Below, piece after piece: positions 46,661 to 57,188 of a DNA stretch of 64,000 nucleotides (the first letter of the stretch is position 1; every line of letters begins with the position of its first letter). The stretch comes from Bordetella avium (GTDB taxonomy: Bacteria; Pseudomonadota; Gammaproteobacteria; Burkholderiales; Burkholderiaceae_B). The stretch spans positions 3,596,001-3,660,000 of the forward strand of contig NZ_CP139969.1 in assembly GCF_034424645.1 (NCBI RefSeq), read 5' to 3'. The position numbers were made by a program, and so were the translations under genes. The notes beneath the pieces were generated by a model. The model made no database searches, was not told the origin of the DNA, and saw only the letters and a program-made list of their open reading frames with translations.

Positions 46661-48550
46661 TTAGCGCGCCTCGGCCAGCGCCTCATCGAGCGAGGCGGAA
46701 AAGCGCGCTGCATCCTGAAAACCCACCACGCGGGGCTGCTCGAGCAGCCGCCCGCCTGGCGCGAAAAACATGATGCCCGGAGGCCCGAACAGATTAAAGC
46801 GCTTAAGCAGGGCCCGGTCTTCGGCGTTGTTCTGCGTGACATCGACTTGCAGTAACAACATGCCGGCCATGCGTTGCGCCACTGCCGGGTCCGTAAAGGT
46901 AAAGCGCTCCATCTCGCGGCAAGACACACACCAGTCAGCGTAGAAATCCAGCATCACCGGTCGCGTACTGGCAGCCAGTGCGGCATCCAGTTCGGCGATC
47001 GAACGTATCCGGGTGAACGGCTCATGAGGGGTAGCTGCGGGCGCGGCCTGCCCGCGCGCGGCAAGATGGGCCAAGGGCGCAAAGGCATCGCGCCCGCCGC
47101 TGGCAACACCCACCACCCATACCAGCGCCCCCAATGCCAACAGCAAACCAAGACCCTTGGCGAACATCCGAACCGCGCCTGCAGCGGCAGGCAGCGGCTC
47201 AAAGGCGCACAACATGACAGCCGCCACCAAGGCCAGAAAGGCCCAACCCAACATCAGGACCCACACAGGCAGGATCGGGATCAGCATCCACCATGCCGTT
47301 GCCAGCAACAACATGCCAAACAGGCGCTTGACGCCATCCATCCAGGGCCCCGCCTTGGGCAGCAAGGCTCCCGAAGACGCGCCGACCACCAGCAAGGGCA
47401 CGCCCATGCCCCAGGCCATCGAGAACAGCGCCGAGCCGCCCAACAATACATCGCCGGTCTGAGAGATATAGAGCAAAGCGCCGGCCAACGGCGCAGCCAC
47501 GCAGGGCCCCACAATAAGCGCAGAGATTGCGCCCATCAGCCAAGCGCCGGTATAGCGCCCGCCCGGAATGCGATTCGAGCGTGCGGAGAGACCCGCCTGC
47601 CAGGAGGCCGGCAACTGGAGCGTGTAGGCATCAAACATGGCCAGCGCCAGCAGCGCCAGCAAGACGGCGAATAAGGTCAGCACCCAGGGAGTTTGCAGCC
47701 AGGCAGACAGGCCTGCGCCGCTCAGGCCGGCCGCTACGCCCAGGGCCGTATAGACCACCGACATGCCTAAGACATAAGCCAGCGCCAGACGCAAGCCGCG
47801 CCCACGCGAGGGCGCCTCGCCACGTCCCACGATGATGGACGACAGAATCGGAATCATGGGCAAGACGCAGGGCGTGAAAGCCAACAGCAGGCCCAGCAGG
47901 AAGAACACCCCTGCCGTTCCCGCAATGCCCAAACTGCCGATGGCCCCAGCCAGACCGAGATCGCCCGCATCGAGCAAGGCGCTCAAACTGCCTTTCGCCG
48001 GCGTAGCCGGCGCGGTGGATACGGCGCTCGCCAGCGCGGCCTCCTCTTGCCCTGGCTCGATAAGAGAGCTTGTAATGGCATAAGCGCCCGCTTGCGGCGT
48101 CAAGGTCACCAGATGGGACATCGGGGGATAGCACAGACCCGCATCGGCGCAGCCCTGACTGGTTACGCGCATACGAGCCGGTTCGCCTGTCAGCTTAAGC
48201 GGGACACGGATCAGCACGTCGTTGTGATAGACCTCCATGTCTTTCTCGAAGGTCGAGTCGTATTTGACCTCACCCGCTGGAAAAACCGCTGCAGCCGTGT
48301 CAATGCCTGGTTGCCCGACGAGCTCGAAGCGCTCCCGGTACATGTAATAGCCGGGCGCCACCTTGAAATGCAGGTCCAGCCAATCGGGCTCGGGCTGGGT
48401 CGCGCTGAATTGGAAAGCACGTTCCGGCGCCAGAAAATCGGCTTCGGATGCCGCCTGAGCCGCGCGTCCGAACGACAACAGCAGGCACAGCGAAAACAGA
48501 AGGCCCCAGAGCAAGACCTCTGTTCTTTGGATGCGATTCATTGCCTGCAT
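46661..48550 (-). CDS. dsbD: Thiol:disulfide interchange protein DsbD
   Basis: 629 aa from the ATG at 48550 (GAGG four bases upstream; a TTG at 48565 and an ATG at 48541 are alternatives). Signal peptide, N-terminal alpha domain with the Cys pair in QGCADAGLCYPP, eight-helix beta domain with Cys in FTPCVLPMIP and VGPCVAAPL, and a C-terminal thioredoxin-like gamma domain with WCVSCREM. Carries electrons from cytoplasmic thioredoxin to periplasmic partners, including cytochrome c maturation. Follows cutA by 11 bases. Confidence 0.95.
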   Translation of the reverse strand: MQAMNRIQRTEVLLWGLLFSLCLLLSFGRAAQAASEADFLAPERAFQFSATQPEPDWLDLHFKVAPGYYMYRERFELVGQPGIDTAAAVFPAGEVKYDSTFEKDMEVYHNDVLIRVPLKLTGEPARMRVTSQGCADAGLCYPPMSHLVTLTPQAGAYAITSSLIEPGQEEAALASAVSTAPATPAKGSLSALLDAGDLGLAGAIGSLGIAGTAGVFFLLGLLLAFTPCVLPMIPILSSIIVGRGEAPSRGRGLRLALAYVLGMSVVYTALGVAAGLSGAGLSAWLQTPWVLTLFAVLLALLALAMFDAYTLQLPASWQAGLSARSNRIPGGRYTGAWLMGAISALIVGPCVAAPLAGALLYISQTGDVLLGGSALFSMAWGMGVPLLVVGASSGALLPKAGPWMDGVKRLFGMLLLATAWWMLIPILPVWVLMLGWAFLALVAAVMLCAFEPLPAAAGAVRMFAKGLGLLLALGALVWVVGVASGGRDAFAPLAHLAARGQAAPAATPHEPFTRIRSIAELDAALAASTRPVMLDFYADWCVSCREMERFTFTDPAVAQRMAGMLLLQVDVTQNNAEDRALLKRFNLFGPPGIMFFAPGGRLLEQPRVVGFQDAARFSASLDEALAEAR

Positions 48551-48561
48551 AAATCCTCTTG

Positions 48562-48897
48562 TCAATCTTGCACTGATACCTGTTCACGCACCCAGTCCAG
48601 ATACGAAGACGCGCCACCGATCACGGGAACCATGATGATTTCGGGAACCTCGTAGGGGTGCAGGCGCTGCAACGTGCTCACGACCGCCGACTGCCTGCCG
48701 CAGGTGGTTTTAATGGTCAGCGGGATTTCCTCCGCGCTTTCGATTTCGTCCTTCCAGCGATAGACAGACAAGGCAGGCTGACCAAGGTTCACGCAGGCCG
48801 CCATTCCATCTTTGACCAACTCATGCGCAATACGTTTGGCCAGCAGCATGTCTGGAGCGTTGCTGATGATCAGCACAACGTCGTCGTCTCGCAACAT
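48562..48897 (-). CDS. cutA: Divalent-cation tolerance protein CutA
   Basis: 111 aa. CutA trimer fold with ACVNLGQPALSVYRWKDEIESAEE split by turns, TIKTTCGRQSAV and LHPYEVPEIIMVPV. Small ferredoxin-like protein linked genetically to copper tolerance; its molecular role is unsettled. The usual neighbour of dsbD in proteobacteria, here directly upstream in the same operon. Confidence 0.95.
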   Translation of the reverse strand: MLRDDDVVLIISNAPDMLLAKRIAHELVKDGMAACVNLGQPALSVYRWKDEIESAEEIPLTIKTTCGRQSAVVSTLQRLHPYEVPEIIMVPVIGGASSYLDWVREQVSVQD

Positions 48898-48987
48898 AAG
48901 ACCTCCTGATTAAGACATGTGCCCGACAACTCAGGGTATTTTATGGGAAGGGCCGGCCTCCAAGGACCAGCCACCAGGAGACCCGCC

Positions 48988-49422
48988 ATGCCCGATCACT
49001 GCCTGTTCTGCCGTATCGCGCGGCACGAGCTTCCCGCACACGCTATTTACGAAGATCTGCGCATTTTCGCCTTTCTGGACATTCATCCGGTCAGGCGCGG
49101 GCACGTGCTCATCATTCCCAAGCAGCACTACCCCTATTTCGAAGACATGCCTGTCGATCTGGTCGGGCGCATCACCCATATCGGCCAGCGCCTGGCCCGT
49201 TACATGAAACCGCTCTATGGGGTCGAACGGGTCGGGTTTGCCTTTACCGGTATCCATGTGGCGCACGCCCACGCGCATATCGTTCCGATGCACCATACGC
49301 AGGACATCACATCCACGCAATACATCGCCGAGAAGGACCTGACCTTCATCATGCCGCCGCAGGCCAGCGATGAGGCGCTGCGCGCTACCGCCCAAGAGCT
49401 ACGCCAAGGCTTGAATTCATAA
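48988..49422 (+). CDS. HIT-family nucleotide hydrolase/transferase-like protein
   Basis: 144 aa from the ATG at 48988 (AGGAG seven bases upstream). CLFCRI start with a Cys pair, then FLDIHPVRRGHVLIIPK, and the histidine triad HAHAHIVP preceded by GIHVA. Binds or hydrolyses purine nucleotide conjugates. Divergent from cutA and convergent with rplQ. Substrate not known. Confidence 0.93.
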   Translation: MPDHCLFCRIARHELPAHAIYEDLRIFAFLDIHPVRRGHVLIIPKQHYPYFEDMPVDLVGRITHIGQRLARYMKPLYGVERVGFAFTGIHVAHAHAHIVPMHHTQDITSTQYIAEKDLTFIMPPQASDEALRATAQELRQGLNS

Positions 49423-49423
49423 A

Positions 49424-49453
49424 GCAAAAGCGGACCCGAAGGTCCGCTTTTGC
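49424..49453. terminator. Strong bidirectional terminator between the HIT gene and rplQ
   Basis: Perfect 13-bp stem GCAAAAGCGGACC / GGTCCGCTTTTGC (49424-49436 and 49441-49453) around a CGAA tetraloop; it ends the whole spc-alpha ribosomal transcript on the minus strand. Confidence 0.9.
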
Positions 49454-49469
49454 CGCTTAAGGCAGTGCT

Positions 49470-49865
49470 TTATTCAGCAGCGCCGTCCGCTTCGGAAGCA
49501 TCCACTTCCGGACGGTCAACCAGCTCCATGTAGGCCATGGGAGCATTGTCGCCCTGACGGAAGCCCATCTTCAGGACACGGGTGTAGCCGCCGTTGCGGT
49601 TCGCGAAGCGCGGACCGATTTCAGCGAACAGCTTGACCACGGCATCACGATCGCGCAGACGGGCAAAAGCCAGACGCTTGTTCGCGAGGGTGGGTTCCTT
49701 GCCCAGGGTGATGAGGGGTTCGATGACGCGGCGCAGTTCTTTCGCCTTCGGCAGCGTGGTCTTGATCGCTTCGTGAGTGATCAAGGAAACGGCCATGTTG
49801 CGGAACATGGCGAGACGATGGCTGCTGGTGCGATTGAGTTTACGCAGACCGTTACCGTGACGCAT
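49470..49865 (-). CDS. rplQ: 50S ribosomal protein L17
   Basis: 131 aa. Family start [17 protein letters not shown], then [22 protein letters not shown] and [13 protein letters not shown]. Acidic C-terminal tail of about 12 residues. Last gene of the alpha operon, separated from rpoA by 162 bases that hold a GGCATC/GATGCC tetraloop hairpin at 49972-49987. Followed by a strong terminator. Confidence 0.98.
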   Translation of the reverse strand: MRHGNGLRKLNRTSSHRLAMFRNMAVSLITHEAIKTTLPKAKELRRVIEPLITLGKEPTLANKRLAFARLRDRDAVVKLFAEIGPRFANRNGGYTRVLKMGFRQGDNAPMAYMELVDRPEVDASEADGAAE

Positions 49866-50027
49866 GGTGATTTCCTTTGAATCTAAAGACGGCGTTTCCG
49901 CCGCCGGGTTAGCCGGCTCTTCTATCGGGACGCTTTAATCTGGCGTCGCGCGGTCCGGTGAAACATGGCATCCGAAGATGCCTCAGTTTGGCAGCCGCAG
50001 GCTTTACGGCCCGCGGCGCCGAATGAC

Positions 50028-51014
50028 TTACGGACGCTCCAGGCCCAGCGGGGGCCAGTTTTCGAGCTTCATGCCCAGCGTCAGGCCGCGTGCGGCCAGG
50101 ACTTCCTTGATCTCGTTGAGCGACTTGCGACCCAGGTTGGGGGTCTTGAGCAACTCGTTCTCGGTGCGCTGGATCAGGTCGCCGATGTAATAGATGTTTT
50201 CGGCCTTCAGGCAGTTGGCCGAACGCACGGTCAGTTCCAGATCGTCGACCGGACGCAGCAGAACCGGATCGATCTGCGGCGTGCCGCGGACCGGGGCCTC
50301 GTACGAGTCGCCAGCGCCTTCCAGGGCGGCGAACACGGAGATCTGGTCCATCAGGATGCGAGCCGATTGGCGCACCGCTTCCTCGGGCGAAATAACGCCG
50401 TTGGTTTCGATGTCCAACACCAGCTTGTCCAGATCGGTACGCTGCTCGACGCGAGCGCTTTCCACAGCATAGCTCACACGGCGCACGGGGCTGAACGACG
50501 CGTCCAGAATGATGCGGCCAATCGTGTGGGTGCGGTCTTCCGACAAGGCGCGCACGTTACCGGGCACATAACCACGGCCCTTCTCGACCTTGATCTGCAT
50601 TTCCAACTTGCCGGCATCGGTCAAATTGCAAATGGGGTGCTCGGGATTGACGATTTCAACGTCGTGCGGCAACTCGATATCACTGGCCAACACCAGACCG
50701 GAACCGTTCTTGCGCAGAATCAACGTGACTTCATCACGGTTGTGCAGCTTGAAAACCACGCCCTTCAGGTTCAGCAGAATGTCGACGACGTCTTCGCGAA
50801 CACCGGGGATGGTCGAATACTCATGCACCACACCCGTCATCTGCACTTCGGTCGGCGCGTAGCCGGTCATCGACGACAGCAGAATGCGGCGCAGGGCATT
50901 GCCCAGCGTGTGGCCATAACCACGCTCGAACGGCTCCATCACGATCTTGGCGTGATTGGGACCAACCGGTTCGACTTCGATAGAACGCGGCTTCAGAAAA
51001 CCCTGGGTAGACAT
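50028..51014 (-). CDS. rpoA: RNA polymerase subunit alpha
   Basis: 328 aa, normal length. N-terminal dimerisation domain with [21 protein letters not shown] and the [21 protein letters not shown] region, then a flexible linker and the C-terminal domain with two helix-hairpin-helix parts ([29 protein letters not shown]) that binds UP elements and activators. Sits between rpsD and rplQ as in the classical alpha operon; a two-hairpin segment lies before it. Confidence 0.98.
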   Translation of the reverse strand: MSTQGFLKPRSIEVEPVGPNHAKIVMEPFERGYGHTLGNALRRILLSSMTGYAPTEVQMTGVVHEYSTIPGVREDVVDILLNLKGVVFKLHNRDEVTLILRKNGSGLVLASDIELPHDVEIVNPEHPICNLTDAGKLEMQIKVEKGRGYVPGNVRALSEDRTHTIGRIILDASFSPVRRVSYAVESARVEQRTDLDKLVLDIETNGVISPEEAVRQSARILMDQISVFAALEGAGDSYEAPVRGTPQIDPVLLRPVDDLELTVRSANCLKAENIYYIGDLIQRTENELLKTPNLGRKSLNEIKEVLAARGLTLGMKLENWPPLGLERP

Positions 51015-51078
51015 ATGAGCATTTCCTTTTCAATACCCTCGGCTCGTTACACCGATAAGGCTGATGGAAGTTAAACAA

Positions 51079-51130
51079 GCGATGTAAAACATCGCAAAGC
51101 CCGCCAGGGCCAAACAGGCCTGGGCGGGCT
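51079..51130 (-). repeat. Two hairpins between rpsD and rpoA
   Basis: Read on the minus strand after the rpsD stop: a large stem built from AGCCCGCC / GGCGGGCT (plus 51098-51105 and 51123-51130, with imperfect inner pairs), then a second perfect stem GCGATG-N5-CATCGC (51079-51095). Only three Ts follow the first stem, so full termination is doubtful; could be an attenuator or processing site. Confidence 0.55.
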
Positions 51131-51186
51131 GAGTTCGCAAGTATAACCGTTTGCAGGCACAGGGCAGGCAAACGGCGGACAGGCGA

Positions 51187-51810
51187 TTAACGCGAGTACA
51201 GTTCCACGACCATGGATTCGTTGACGTCGCGGGCGACATCAGCACGATCCGGGGGCGACTTGAACGTGCCGGTCATTTTGTTCGAGTCAACTTCAACCCA
51301 CTGGGGGATGCCGATGCTCGCAGCCAGATCCAGCGATTCGCGGATGCGGGCTTGCTTCTTGGCGCCTTCACGCACGGTGATGACGTCACCGGCCTTGACC
51401 AGCATCGAAGCGATGTCGGCGGTGTGGCCGTTCAGTTCGATAGCGCGGTGGCTCACCAGTTGGCGGGCTTCAGCGCGGGTCGAACCGAAACCCATGCGGT
51501 AAACGACGTTGTCCAGACGCGATTCCAGCAGCTGAATCAGCGTTTCACCCGTGTTGCCACGGCGGCGCTCGGCTTCAGCGAAGTACTTGCGGAACTGCTT
51601 TTCCAGCACGCCGTACATACGCTTGAGCTTTTGCTTTTCGCGCAGTTGCAGACCGTAGTCAGAGGTGCGAGCACCCGAGGTACGGCCATGCTGGCCGGGC
51701 TTGGAATCCAGCTTGCACTTGGAATCCAGCGAGCGACGAGCGCTCTTCAGAAACAGATCAGTGCCCTCGCGGCGCGAGAGTTTGCACTTGGGACCAGTAT
51801 AACGAGCCAT
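51187..51810 (-). CDS. rpsD: 30S ribosomal protein S4
   Basis: 207 aa. Start [16 protein letters not shown], the S4 RNA-binding domain with [24 protein letters not shown] split at the turn and [17 protein letters not shown]. Primary 16S-binding protein; in E. coli also the translational repressor of the alpha operon. 11 bases after rpsK. Confidence 0.98.
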   Translation of the reverse strand: MARYTGPKCKLSRREGTDLFLKSARRSLDSKCKLDSKPGQHGRTSGARTSDYGLQLREKQKLKRMYGVLEKQFRKYFAEAERRRGNTGETLIQLLESRLDNVVYRMGFGSTRAEARQLVSHRAIELNGHTADIASMLVKAGDVITVREGAKKQARIRESLDLAASIGIPQWVEVDSNKMTGTFKSPPDRADVARDVNESMVVELYSR

Positions 51811-51821
51811 TTAGGTTCCCC

Positions 51822-52223
51822 TTAGATACGACGACGCTTCGGCGGACGGCAGCCGTTATGCGGCACGGGCGTGATATCGGCAATGCTCGAGATCTTGATG
51901 CCCAGCGCATTCAGAGCGCGCACCGAGGATTCGCGGCCAGGACCAGGTCCCTTGATGCGAACTTCGAGGGTCTTGATGCCGTATTCCATCGCGACGCGGC
52001 CAGCCGTTTCAGCGGCAACCTGAGCAGCGAAGGGGGTCGATTTACGCGAGCCCTTGAAGCCGGCACCACCCGAAGTCGCCCAAGACAACGCATTGCCTTG
52101 GCGATCGGTGATGGTGATGATGGTGTTGTTGAACGACGCGTGAACGTGCGCGATGCCGTCCGAGACGTTCTTCTTAACCTTTTTGCGTACGCGTGAAGCG
52201 CCGCTGGTGGAAGCTTTCGCCAT
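51822..52223 (-). CDS. rpsK: 30S ribosomal protein S11
   Basis: 133 aa. Basic N-terminus ([11 protein letters not shown]), then [19 protein letters not shown] and the C-terminal [20 protein letters not shown] that ends nearly all S11 proteins. Part of the 30S platform. 15 bases after rpsM. Confidence 0.98.
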
Positions 52224-52238
52224 AATCTAAATCCTCGA

Positions 52239-52604
52239 TTATTTCTTCAGGGACGCAGCAGCACGACGCGGGCCCTTACGGGTGCGAGCGTTGGTGCGAG
52301 TGCGCTGGCCGCGCACGGGCAGACCGCGCTTATGACGCATACCGCGGTAGGTTCCCAGGTCGATCAAACGCTTGATCGAGAGCTGTACTTCACGACGCAG
52401 GTCGCCTTCAACAGTGAACACACCCAGGTGTTCACGGATGCGTTCCAACTCAGCGTCGGTCAGATCTTTGACCTTTTTGGTAACGGGTACACCAGCAGCT
52501 TCGCAGATCTTGCGGGCGCGCGTACGACCGACGCCAAAAATGGCGGTCAGGCCGATCTCGGCGTGCTGTTGCGGCGGAATGTTAATGCCAGCAATACGGG
52601 CCAT
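52239..52604 (-). CDS. rpsM: 30S ribosomal protein S13
   Basis: 121 aa. [18 protein letters not shown] start, helix-hairpin-helix [13 protein letters not shown] region and the basic tail [21 protein letters not shown]. Contacts the 30S head and tRNA. Follows rpmJ by 42 bases. Confidence 0.98.
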   Translation of the reverse strand: MARIAGINIPPQQHAEIGLTAIFGVGRTRARKICEAAGVPVTKKVKDLTDAELERIREHLGVFTVEGDLRREVQLSIKRLIDLGTYRGMRHKRGLPVRGQRTRTNARTRKGPRRAAASLKK

Positions 52605-52646
52605 GACTGTTCCTTGATTTAATCCGTTGCGTACAGCTAACCGGGG

Positions 52647-52760
52647 TTAGCCTTGACGCTGCTTGTGACGCGGGTCGGTGCAGATGACGCGTACCACGCC
52701 GTGACGTTTGATAACTTTGCAGTTGCGGCAGATCCGCTTAACCGATGCCATTACTTTCAT
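52647..52760 (-). CDS. rpmJ: 50S ribosomal protein L36
   Basis: 37 aa from the ATG at 52760 to TAA at 52647-52649. [19 protein letters not shown] with the zinc ligands C11, C14, C27 and H32 in CxxC...C....H order ([12 protein letters not shown] end). The smallest gene in the window, placed between infA and rpsM as in the classical spc-alpha junction. The zinc-binding form is kept. Confidence 0.97.
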
Positions 52761-52795
52761 GGTTGACTCCTAATTTTCCGTAATCCGGTTCCGCA

Positions 52796-53014
52796 TCACT
52801 TGGAGCGGAAAACAATTCTTGCTCGTGTCAGGTCATAGGGCGTGAGCTCCACTGTGACCTTGTCTCCGGGCAGAATCCGGATGTAATGCATGCGCATCTT
52901 GCCGGAAATATGCCCCAACACCACGTGGCCGTTTTCGAGCTTGACGCGAAATGTCGCGTTGGGGAGGTTCTCGAGAACCTCTCCTTGCATCTGGATGACG
53001 TCGTCCTTTGACAT
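52796..53014 (-). CDS. infA: Translation initiation factor IF-1
   Basis: 72 aa, an OB fold: [56 protein letters not shown]. Binds the A site of the 30S subunit during initiation. It lies 9 bases after secY and before rpmJ, in the position found in many betaproteobacteria, which often keep a second infA copy elsewhere. Confidence 0.97.
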   Translation of the reverse strand: MSKDDVIQMQGEVLENLPNATFRVKLENGHVVLGHISGKMRMHYIRILPGDKVTVELTPYDLTRARIVFRSK

Positions 53015-53023
53015 TCTCTTTGC

Positions 53024-54349
53024 CTATCGCATCGGCAAACTCGAGCCCTTGAAGTTAGCCTTCTTGAGCAGCGAGTCGTACTGGTGAGACATCATGTAGG
53101 CCTGAACCTGCGCCATGAAATCCATCGTCACCACCACAATGATCAACAGGGACGTTCCGCCAAAGTAGAACGGTACGTTCCAGCGCATCACCAAGAACTC
53201 AGGCAACAAGCACACCAGCGTGATGTAGAGGGCACCCGCCAGCGTAAGCCGCATCAGAATCTTGTCGATGTAACGCGCGGTTTGCTCACCGGGACGAATC
53301 CCTGGAACGAACGCACCGCTCTTCTTCAAGTTATCTGCCGTTTCGCGGCTGTTGAACACCAGAGCCGTGTAGAAAAAGCAGAAGAAGATGATCGCAGCCG
53401 CGTACAGCGTGATGTAGAGCGGTTGACGAGGTTCGAGCGCAGCAGCCAGGTCACGCAGCCAGACCATCCGCTCGCCAGTGGAGAACCAACTGGTGATCGT
53501 AGCCGGGAACAGAATGATCGACGATGCAAAGATCGGCGGAATCACCCCGGCCATGTTCAGCTTGAGCGGCAGATGCGAGCTCTGACCGCCGTAGACCTTG
53601 TTGCCCACCTGACGCTTGGCATAGTTGACCGTGATCTTGCGCTGCCCGCGTTCAACGAACACCACAAACGCCGTCACAAGCACCACCAGAGCCAGAATGA
53701 ACAGGGCGGACACCACCGACATAGAGTTGGTGCGCACCAGGTCCAGCAGCCCGGCCAAAGCCGAGGGCAAGCCCGCGACGATACCCGTGAAGATCAAGAT
53801 CGAAATACCATTGCCCAGACCACGTTCGGTAATCTGTTCACCCAGCCACATGACGAACATGGTGCCGGTGACCAGCGTCACCAACGTAGTGAAGCGGAAC
53901 AACATGCCTGGATCGACGACAAGCCCGGGTTGTGATTCCAGCGCTACCGAAATGCCCACAGCCTGCACCAGCGCCAGCACTAGCGTGCCGTAGCGGGTGT
54001 ATTGGGTGATCTTGCGCCGGCCGGCCTCGCCCTCTTTCTTGAGCGCTTCCAGCGACGGCACCACCACCGACATCAACTGCATGATGATGGATGCCGAGAT
54101 ATACGGCATGATCCCCAGGGCAAAAATCGAAAAGCGCGAAAGCGCACCGCCCGAGAACATGTTGAACAGGCCCAGGATCCCGCCCTGGTTCTGGCGGAAC
54201 AAGTCCGCCAGCGCGTCCGGATTGATGCCCGGAACAGGGATGTGTGTACCGAGACGGTAAACCACGAGGGCGAGGACCAGAAACACGAGACGACGTTTCA
54301 AATCGCCGTATCGGGAACCCGTCTTGCCCAGTGCCTGCGCTTTAGCCAC
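53024..54349 (-). CDS. secY: Preprotein translocase subunit SecY
   Basis: 441 aa with ten membrane helices. The N-terminal [16 protein letters not shown] leads into the plug region with [22 protein letters not shown], and the C-terminal loop [14 protein letters not shown] and [12 protein letters not shown] are family blocks. Pore of the SecYEG channel. Follows rplO by 14 bases as in the spc operon. Confidence 0.98.
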   Translation of the reverse strand: MAKAQALGKTGSRYGDLKRRLVFLVLALVVYRLGTHIPVPGINPDALADLFRQNQGGILGLFNMFSGGALSRFSIFALGIMPYISASIIMQLMSVVVPSLEALKKEGEAGRRKITQYTRYGTLVLALVQAVGISVALESQPGLVVDPGMLFRFTTLVTLVTGTMFVMWLGEQITERGLGNGISILIFTGIVAGLPSALAGLLDLVRTNSMSVVSALFILALVVLVTAFVVFVERGQRKITVNYAKRQVGNKVYGGQSSHLPLKLNMAGVIPPIFASSIILFPATITSWFSTGERMVWLRDLAAALEPRQPLYITLYAAAIIFFCFFYTALVFNSRETADNLKKSGAFVPGIRPGEQTARYIDKILMRLTLAGALYITLVCLLPEFLVMRWNVPFYFGGTSLLIIVVVTMDFMAQVQAYMMSHQYDSLLKKANFKGSSLPMR

Positions 54350-54363
54350 GCTTCACCTCACGA

Positions 54364-54804
54364 TCAAGCGAGCGAGCCGCCCGCGGCCTCGACAGCGGCG
54401 CGAGCGCCGGCCGTCGCAGTGATGCCACGCAGCACCACCTTGCGCGAGAGTTCACCCGACTTGATGACCTTGGCGTAACGAACACCTTGGCCAACCACGC
54501 CTGCGGCCTTCAGAGCCTGGACGTCGATTTCCTCGACGTCGAGACGCTGCAGATCCGACAAACGGACTTCGGCGTACAGATGCTGACCGAGCGGGGTGAA
54601 ACCACGCTTGGGCAGGCGACGCTGCAGCGGCATTTGACCGCCTTCGAAGCCAACCTTATGAAAGCCACCGGAGCGCGACTTCTGACCCTTGTGACCACGG
54701 CCGGCGGTCTTACCCAGACCCGAACCGATGCCACGGCCGACGCGGCGCTTGGCGTGCTTAGCGCCCTCAGCGGGCTTCAGCGAATTGAGTTGAATATCCG
54801 ACAT
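54364..54804 (-). CDS. rplO: 50S ribosomal protein L15
   Basis: 146 aa. N-terminal Gly/Arg/Lys-rich extension with [21 protein letters not shown], then [18 protein letters not shown]. Late assembly protein of the 50S subunit; 9 bases after rpmD. Confidence 0.98.
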   Translation of the reverse strand: MSDIQLNSLKPAEGAKHAKRRVGRGIGSGLGKTAGRGHKGQKSRSGGFHKVGFEGGQMPLQRRLPKRGFTPLGQHLYAEVRLSDLQRLDVEEIDVQALKAAGVVGQGVRYAKVIKSGELSRKVVLRGITATAGARAAVEAAGGSLA

Positions 54805-54813
54805 CGTGATTCC

Positions 54814-54999
54814 TTAGGCTTCCGAAACGGTGACGAGATAGTCAACCTTACGGAGCATCCCGCGCACTTCCGGCGTGTCAATCAGGACGCGGCTGCTGTT
54901 CAGACCGCGCAGGCCCAGACCGCGAACGGTGTCGCGATGGGATTGCTTGGTACCGATCACCGAGCGCACGAGCGTAACTTTGATCTGCTTCTGAGCCAT
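54814..54999 (-). CDS. rpmD: 50S ribosomal protein L30
   Basis: 61 aa. [20 protein letters not shown] and [15 protein letters not shown] are the L30 signature. 3 bases after rpsE. Confidence 0.97.
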   Translation of the reverse strand: MAQKQIKVTLVRSVIGTKQSHRDTVRGLGLRGLNSSRVLIDTPEVRGMLRKVDYLVTVSEA

Positions 55000-55002
55000 G
55001 AT

Positions 55003-55524
55003 TTACCCCAGGATCTCTTCGACGGACTTGCCGCGCTTGGCAGCAACTTCCGACGGGGTCAGGGAATTGCGCAGACCGTTCAACGTGGCGCGAACCATGT
55101 TGTACGGGTTGCTCGAGCCGAGGCTCTTGGCAACGACGTTGCGCACGCCCATCACTTCAAAAATAGCGCGCATCGGGCCACCGGCGATCACGCCAGTACC
55201 TTCAGCGGCGGGCGAAATCAGCACCGTCGAGGCGCCATGCTTGCCCACCACGGTGTGATACAGCGTGCCGTTCTTCAGGGCAACCTTGAACATGCCGCGA
55301 CGGGCCTGTTCCATTGCCTTCTGGACCGACACCGGCACTTCACGCGCCTTGCCCTTGCCCATACCGATACGACCATCGCCATCGCCCACCACGGTCAGCG
55401 CGGCAAAGCTCATGGTGCGACCACCCTTGACCACTTTGCTCACGCGGTTGACCGCGATCATCTTTTCGCGCAGACCGTCGTCGTTCTCTTTTTCCGCGGC
55501 GTTCTTGCCTTGTACTTTAGCCAT
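55003..55524 (-). CDS. rpsE: 30S ribosomal protein S5
   Basis: 173 aa. Double-stranded-RNA-binding-like N domain with [42 protein letters not shown], and the C domain [25 protein letters not shown] split at the turn. Contributes to decoding fidelity. 15 bases after rplR. Confidence 0.98.
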   Translation of the reverse strand: MAKVQGKNAAEKENDDGLREKMIAVNRVSKVVKGGRTMSFAALTVVGDGDGRIGMGKGKAREVPVSVQKAMEQARRGMFKVALKNGTLYHTVVGKHGASTVLISPAAEGTGVIAGGPMRAIFEVMGVRNVVAKSLGSSNPYNMVRATLNGLRNSLTPSEVAAKRGKSVEEILG

Positions 55525-55539
55525 TTGACTGATCCTCGC

Positions 55540-55905
55540 TTAGAACTTCAGGCCGGCTTCACGCGCGGCATCGGCCAGCGCCTTGACGCGGCCATGGTAA
55601 CGAAAGCCCGAGCGATCGAAGGCAACCAGTTCGATACCGGCAGCCTTGGCCTTTTCTGCCACGCGCTTGCCAATCAGAGCGGCAGCGGCGGCATTGCCAC
55701 CCGCACCGGACTGACCAGCCAGCTGCGTGCGCACTTCGGCTTCGAGCGTGGAAGCGCTGACGACCACACGATCGCCTTCCGGCGAAATGATGTTGGCGTA
55801 AATGTGCTGGTTCGAGCGGAAGACCGACAGGCGATGAACGCCCAGCTGCGTAATCTTCCGGCGGGTCGGAACCGCACGACGCAAACGGGTAACTTTTTTG
55901 TCCAT
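55540..55905 (-). CDS. rplR: 50S ribosomal protein L18
   Basis: 121 aa. [16 protein letters not shown], the [17 protein letters not shown] helix and the end [26 protein letters not shown], cut at YHG. Binds 5S rRNA with L5. 18 bases after rplF. Confidence 0.98.
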   Translation of the reverse strand: MDKKVTRLRRAVPTRRKITQLGVHRLSVFRSNQHIYANIISPEGDRVVVSASTLEAEVRTQLAGQSGAGGNAAAAALIGKRVAEKAKAAGIELVAFDRSGFRYHGRVKALADAAREAGLKF

Positions 55906-55923
55906 GATTCGTCCTTGTCGCCT

Positions 55924-56457
55924 TTACTTCTTCTTGGTCTCTTTGATGACGACGCGTTCATCGGCGTAACGCACGCCCTTGCCCTTATAGGGTTCGGGTT
56001 CGCGGTAAGCGCGGATTTCAGCGGCCACCTGACCGACGACTTGCTTGTTGGCGCCCTTGATGACGATTTCCGTCTGGGTCGGGCACTCGGCCTTGATGCC
56101 AGCGGGCAGCTTGTGCAGGATGTCGTGCGAAAAGCCCAACTGCAGCTTGACGGCTTCACCTTGCACGGAGGCGCGGTAACCCACGCCCACCAGCGTCAGC
56201 TTGCGTTCGAAGCCCTTGCTCACACCGGTCACCATGTTGGCGACCAGAGCGCGCACGGTGCCCGACATGGCGTTGGCGTGACGCGAATCGTTGGCGGCGG
56301 CGAAAGTCAGTTTGCCGGCGTCTTCAACGATGTTGACGTCGCCCGTCAGGGCTTGCACCAAGGTGCCCAAGGGGCCCTTGACGGTGATCTGATCCTGCTG
56401 GATGCTGGCTTCAACACCCTTCGGCAGCTCGACCGGATACTTAGCGATACGTGACAT
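55924..56457 (-). CDS. rplF: 50S ribosomal protein L6
   Basis: 177 aa from the ATG at 56457 ([15 protein letters not shown]). Two similar domains, with [14 protein letters not shown] and the end [20 protein letters not shown] start 48 bases upstream lies in rpsH and is rejected. Near the sarcin-ricin loop. Confidence 0.98.
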   Translation of the reverse strand: MSRIAKYPVELPKGVEASIQQDQITVKGPLGTLVQALTGDVNIVEDAGKLTFAAANDSRHANAMSGTVRALVANMVTGVSKGFERKLTLVGVGYRASVQGEAVKLQLGFSHDILHKLPAGIKAECPTQTEIVIKGANKQVVGQVAAEIRAYREPEPYKGKGVRYADERVVIKETKKK

Positions 56458-56467
56458 TCGGTTCTCC

Positions 56468-56863
56468 TTAGGCCACGTAGCACAGCACTTCGCCGCCCAC
56501 GCCATTGGCGCGAGCCTTGCGGTCGGTCATGACGCCGCGCGAGGTCGAAACGATAGCCACACCCAGGCCGTTCATGACCTGAGGAATGTTGCTGCGGCCC
56601 TTGTAGATACGCAGACCGGGGCGCGAGACGCGTTCAATGCGCTCGATAACCGGACGACCGGCGTAGTACTTCAGGGTGATTTCGAGCTCAGGCTTGGCCT
56701 GGCTGCCCTTAACTTCAAAACTGTCGATGTAGCCTTCGTCCTTCAGCACGGTGGCAATAGCCACTTTCAGCTTCGAGGAGGGCATGTTCACCGTAGTCTT
56801 ATCAACTTGCTGCGCATTGCGAATGCGGGTCAGCATATCGGCGATGGGATCGCTCATGCTCAT
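56468..56863 (-). CDS. rpsH: 30S ribosomal protein S8
   Basis: 131 aa. [18 protein letters not shown] start and the signature [14 protein letters not shown] segment ([14 protein letters not shown]). Central 16S binder; in E. coli it represses the spc operon by binding rplE mRNA. 10 bases after rpsN. Confidence 0.98.
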   Translation of the reverse strand: MSMSDPIADMLTRIRNAQQVDKTTVNMPSSKLKVAIATVLKDEGYIDSFEVKGSQAKPELEITLKYYAGRPVIERIERVSRPGLRIYKGRSNIPQVMNGLGVAIVSTSRGVMTDRKARANGVGGEVLCYVA

Positions 56864-56873
56864 ATTCGTTCTC

Positions 56874-57179
56874 CTACCAGCTGGCCTTGGTCATGCCGGG
56901 CACTTCGCCCTTCATGGCCATTTCACGCAGTTTGTGACGGGTCAGGCCGAACTTGCGGAACACACCGCGCGAACGACCGGTCACCACGCAGCGATTGCGT
57001 TGGCGCGTCGGGTTGGCATTGCGCGGCAGCTGTTGCAGCTTCAGCCGAGCCTGGTAACGTTCTTCGTCAGTCTTCGACTGGTCGTCGATGATCGCTTTCA
57101 GTTCAGCGCGGCGAGCGGCGAACTTGTCAGCCAGCTTGGCGCGCTTGATGTCGCGATTGATGAGGGAGAGTTTAGCCAC
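56874..57179 (-). CDS. rpsN: 30S ribosomal protein S14 (zinc-free long form)
   Basis: 101 aa. [19 protein letters not shown] and the end [11 protein letters not shown]. The zinc CxxC...CxxC set is missing and the chain is long, so this is the C-minus form. 9 bases after rplE. Confidence 0.98.
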   Translation of the reverse strand: MAKLSLINRDIKRAKLADKFAARRAELKAIIDDQSKTDEERYQARLKLQQLPRNANPTRQRNRCVVTGRSRGVFRKFGLTRHKLREMAMKGEVPGMTKASW

Positions 57180-57188
57180 GTCAGCCCC

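Noticed and set aside
54487..56454. 655-codon plus-strand open frame across the ribosomal genes
   Set aside because: Antisense shadow of rplO, rpmD, rpsE, rplR and rplF; composition driven by high GC, no family features.
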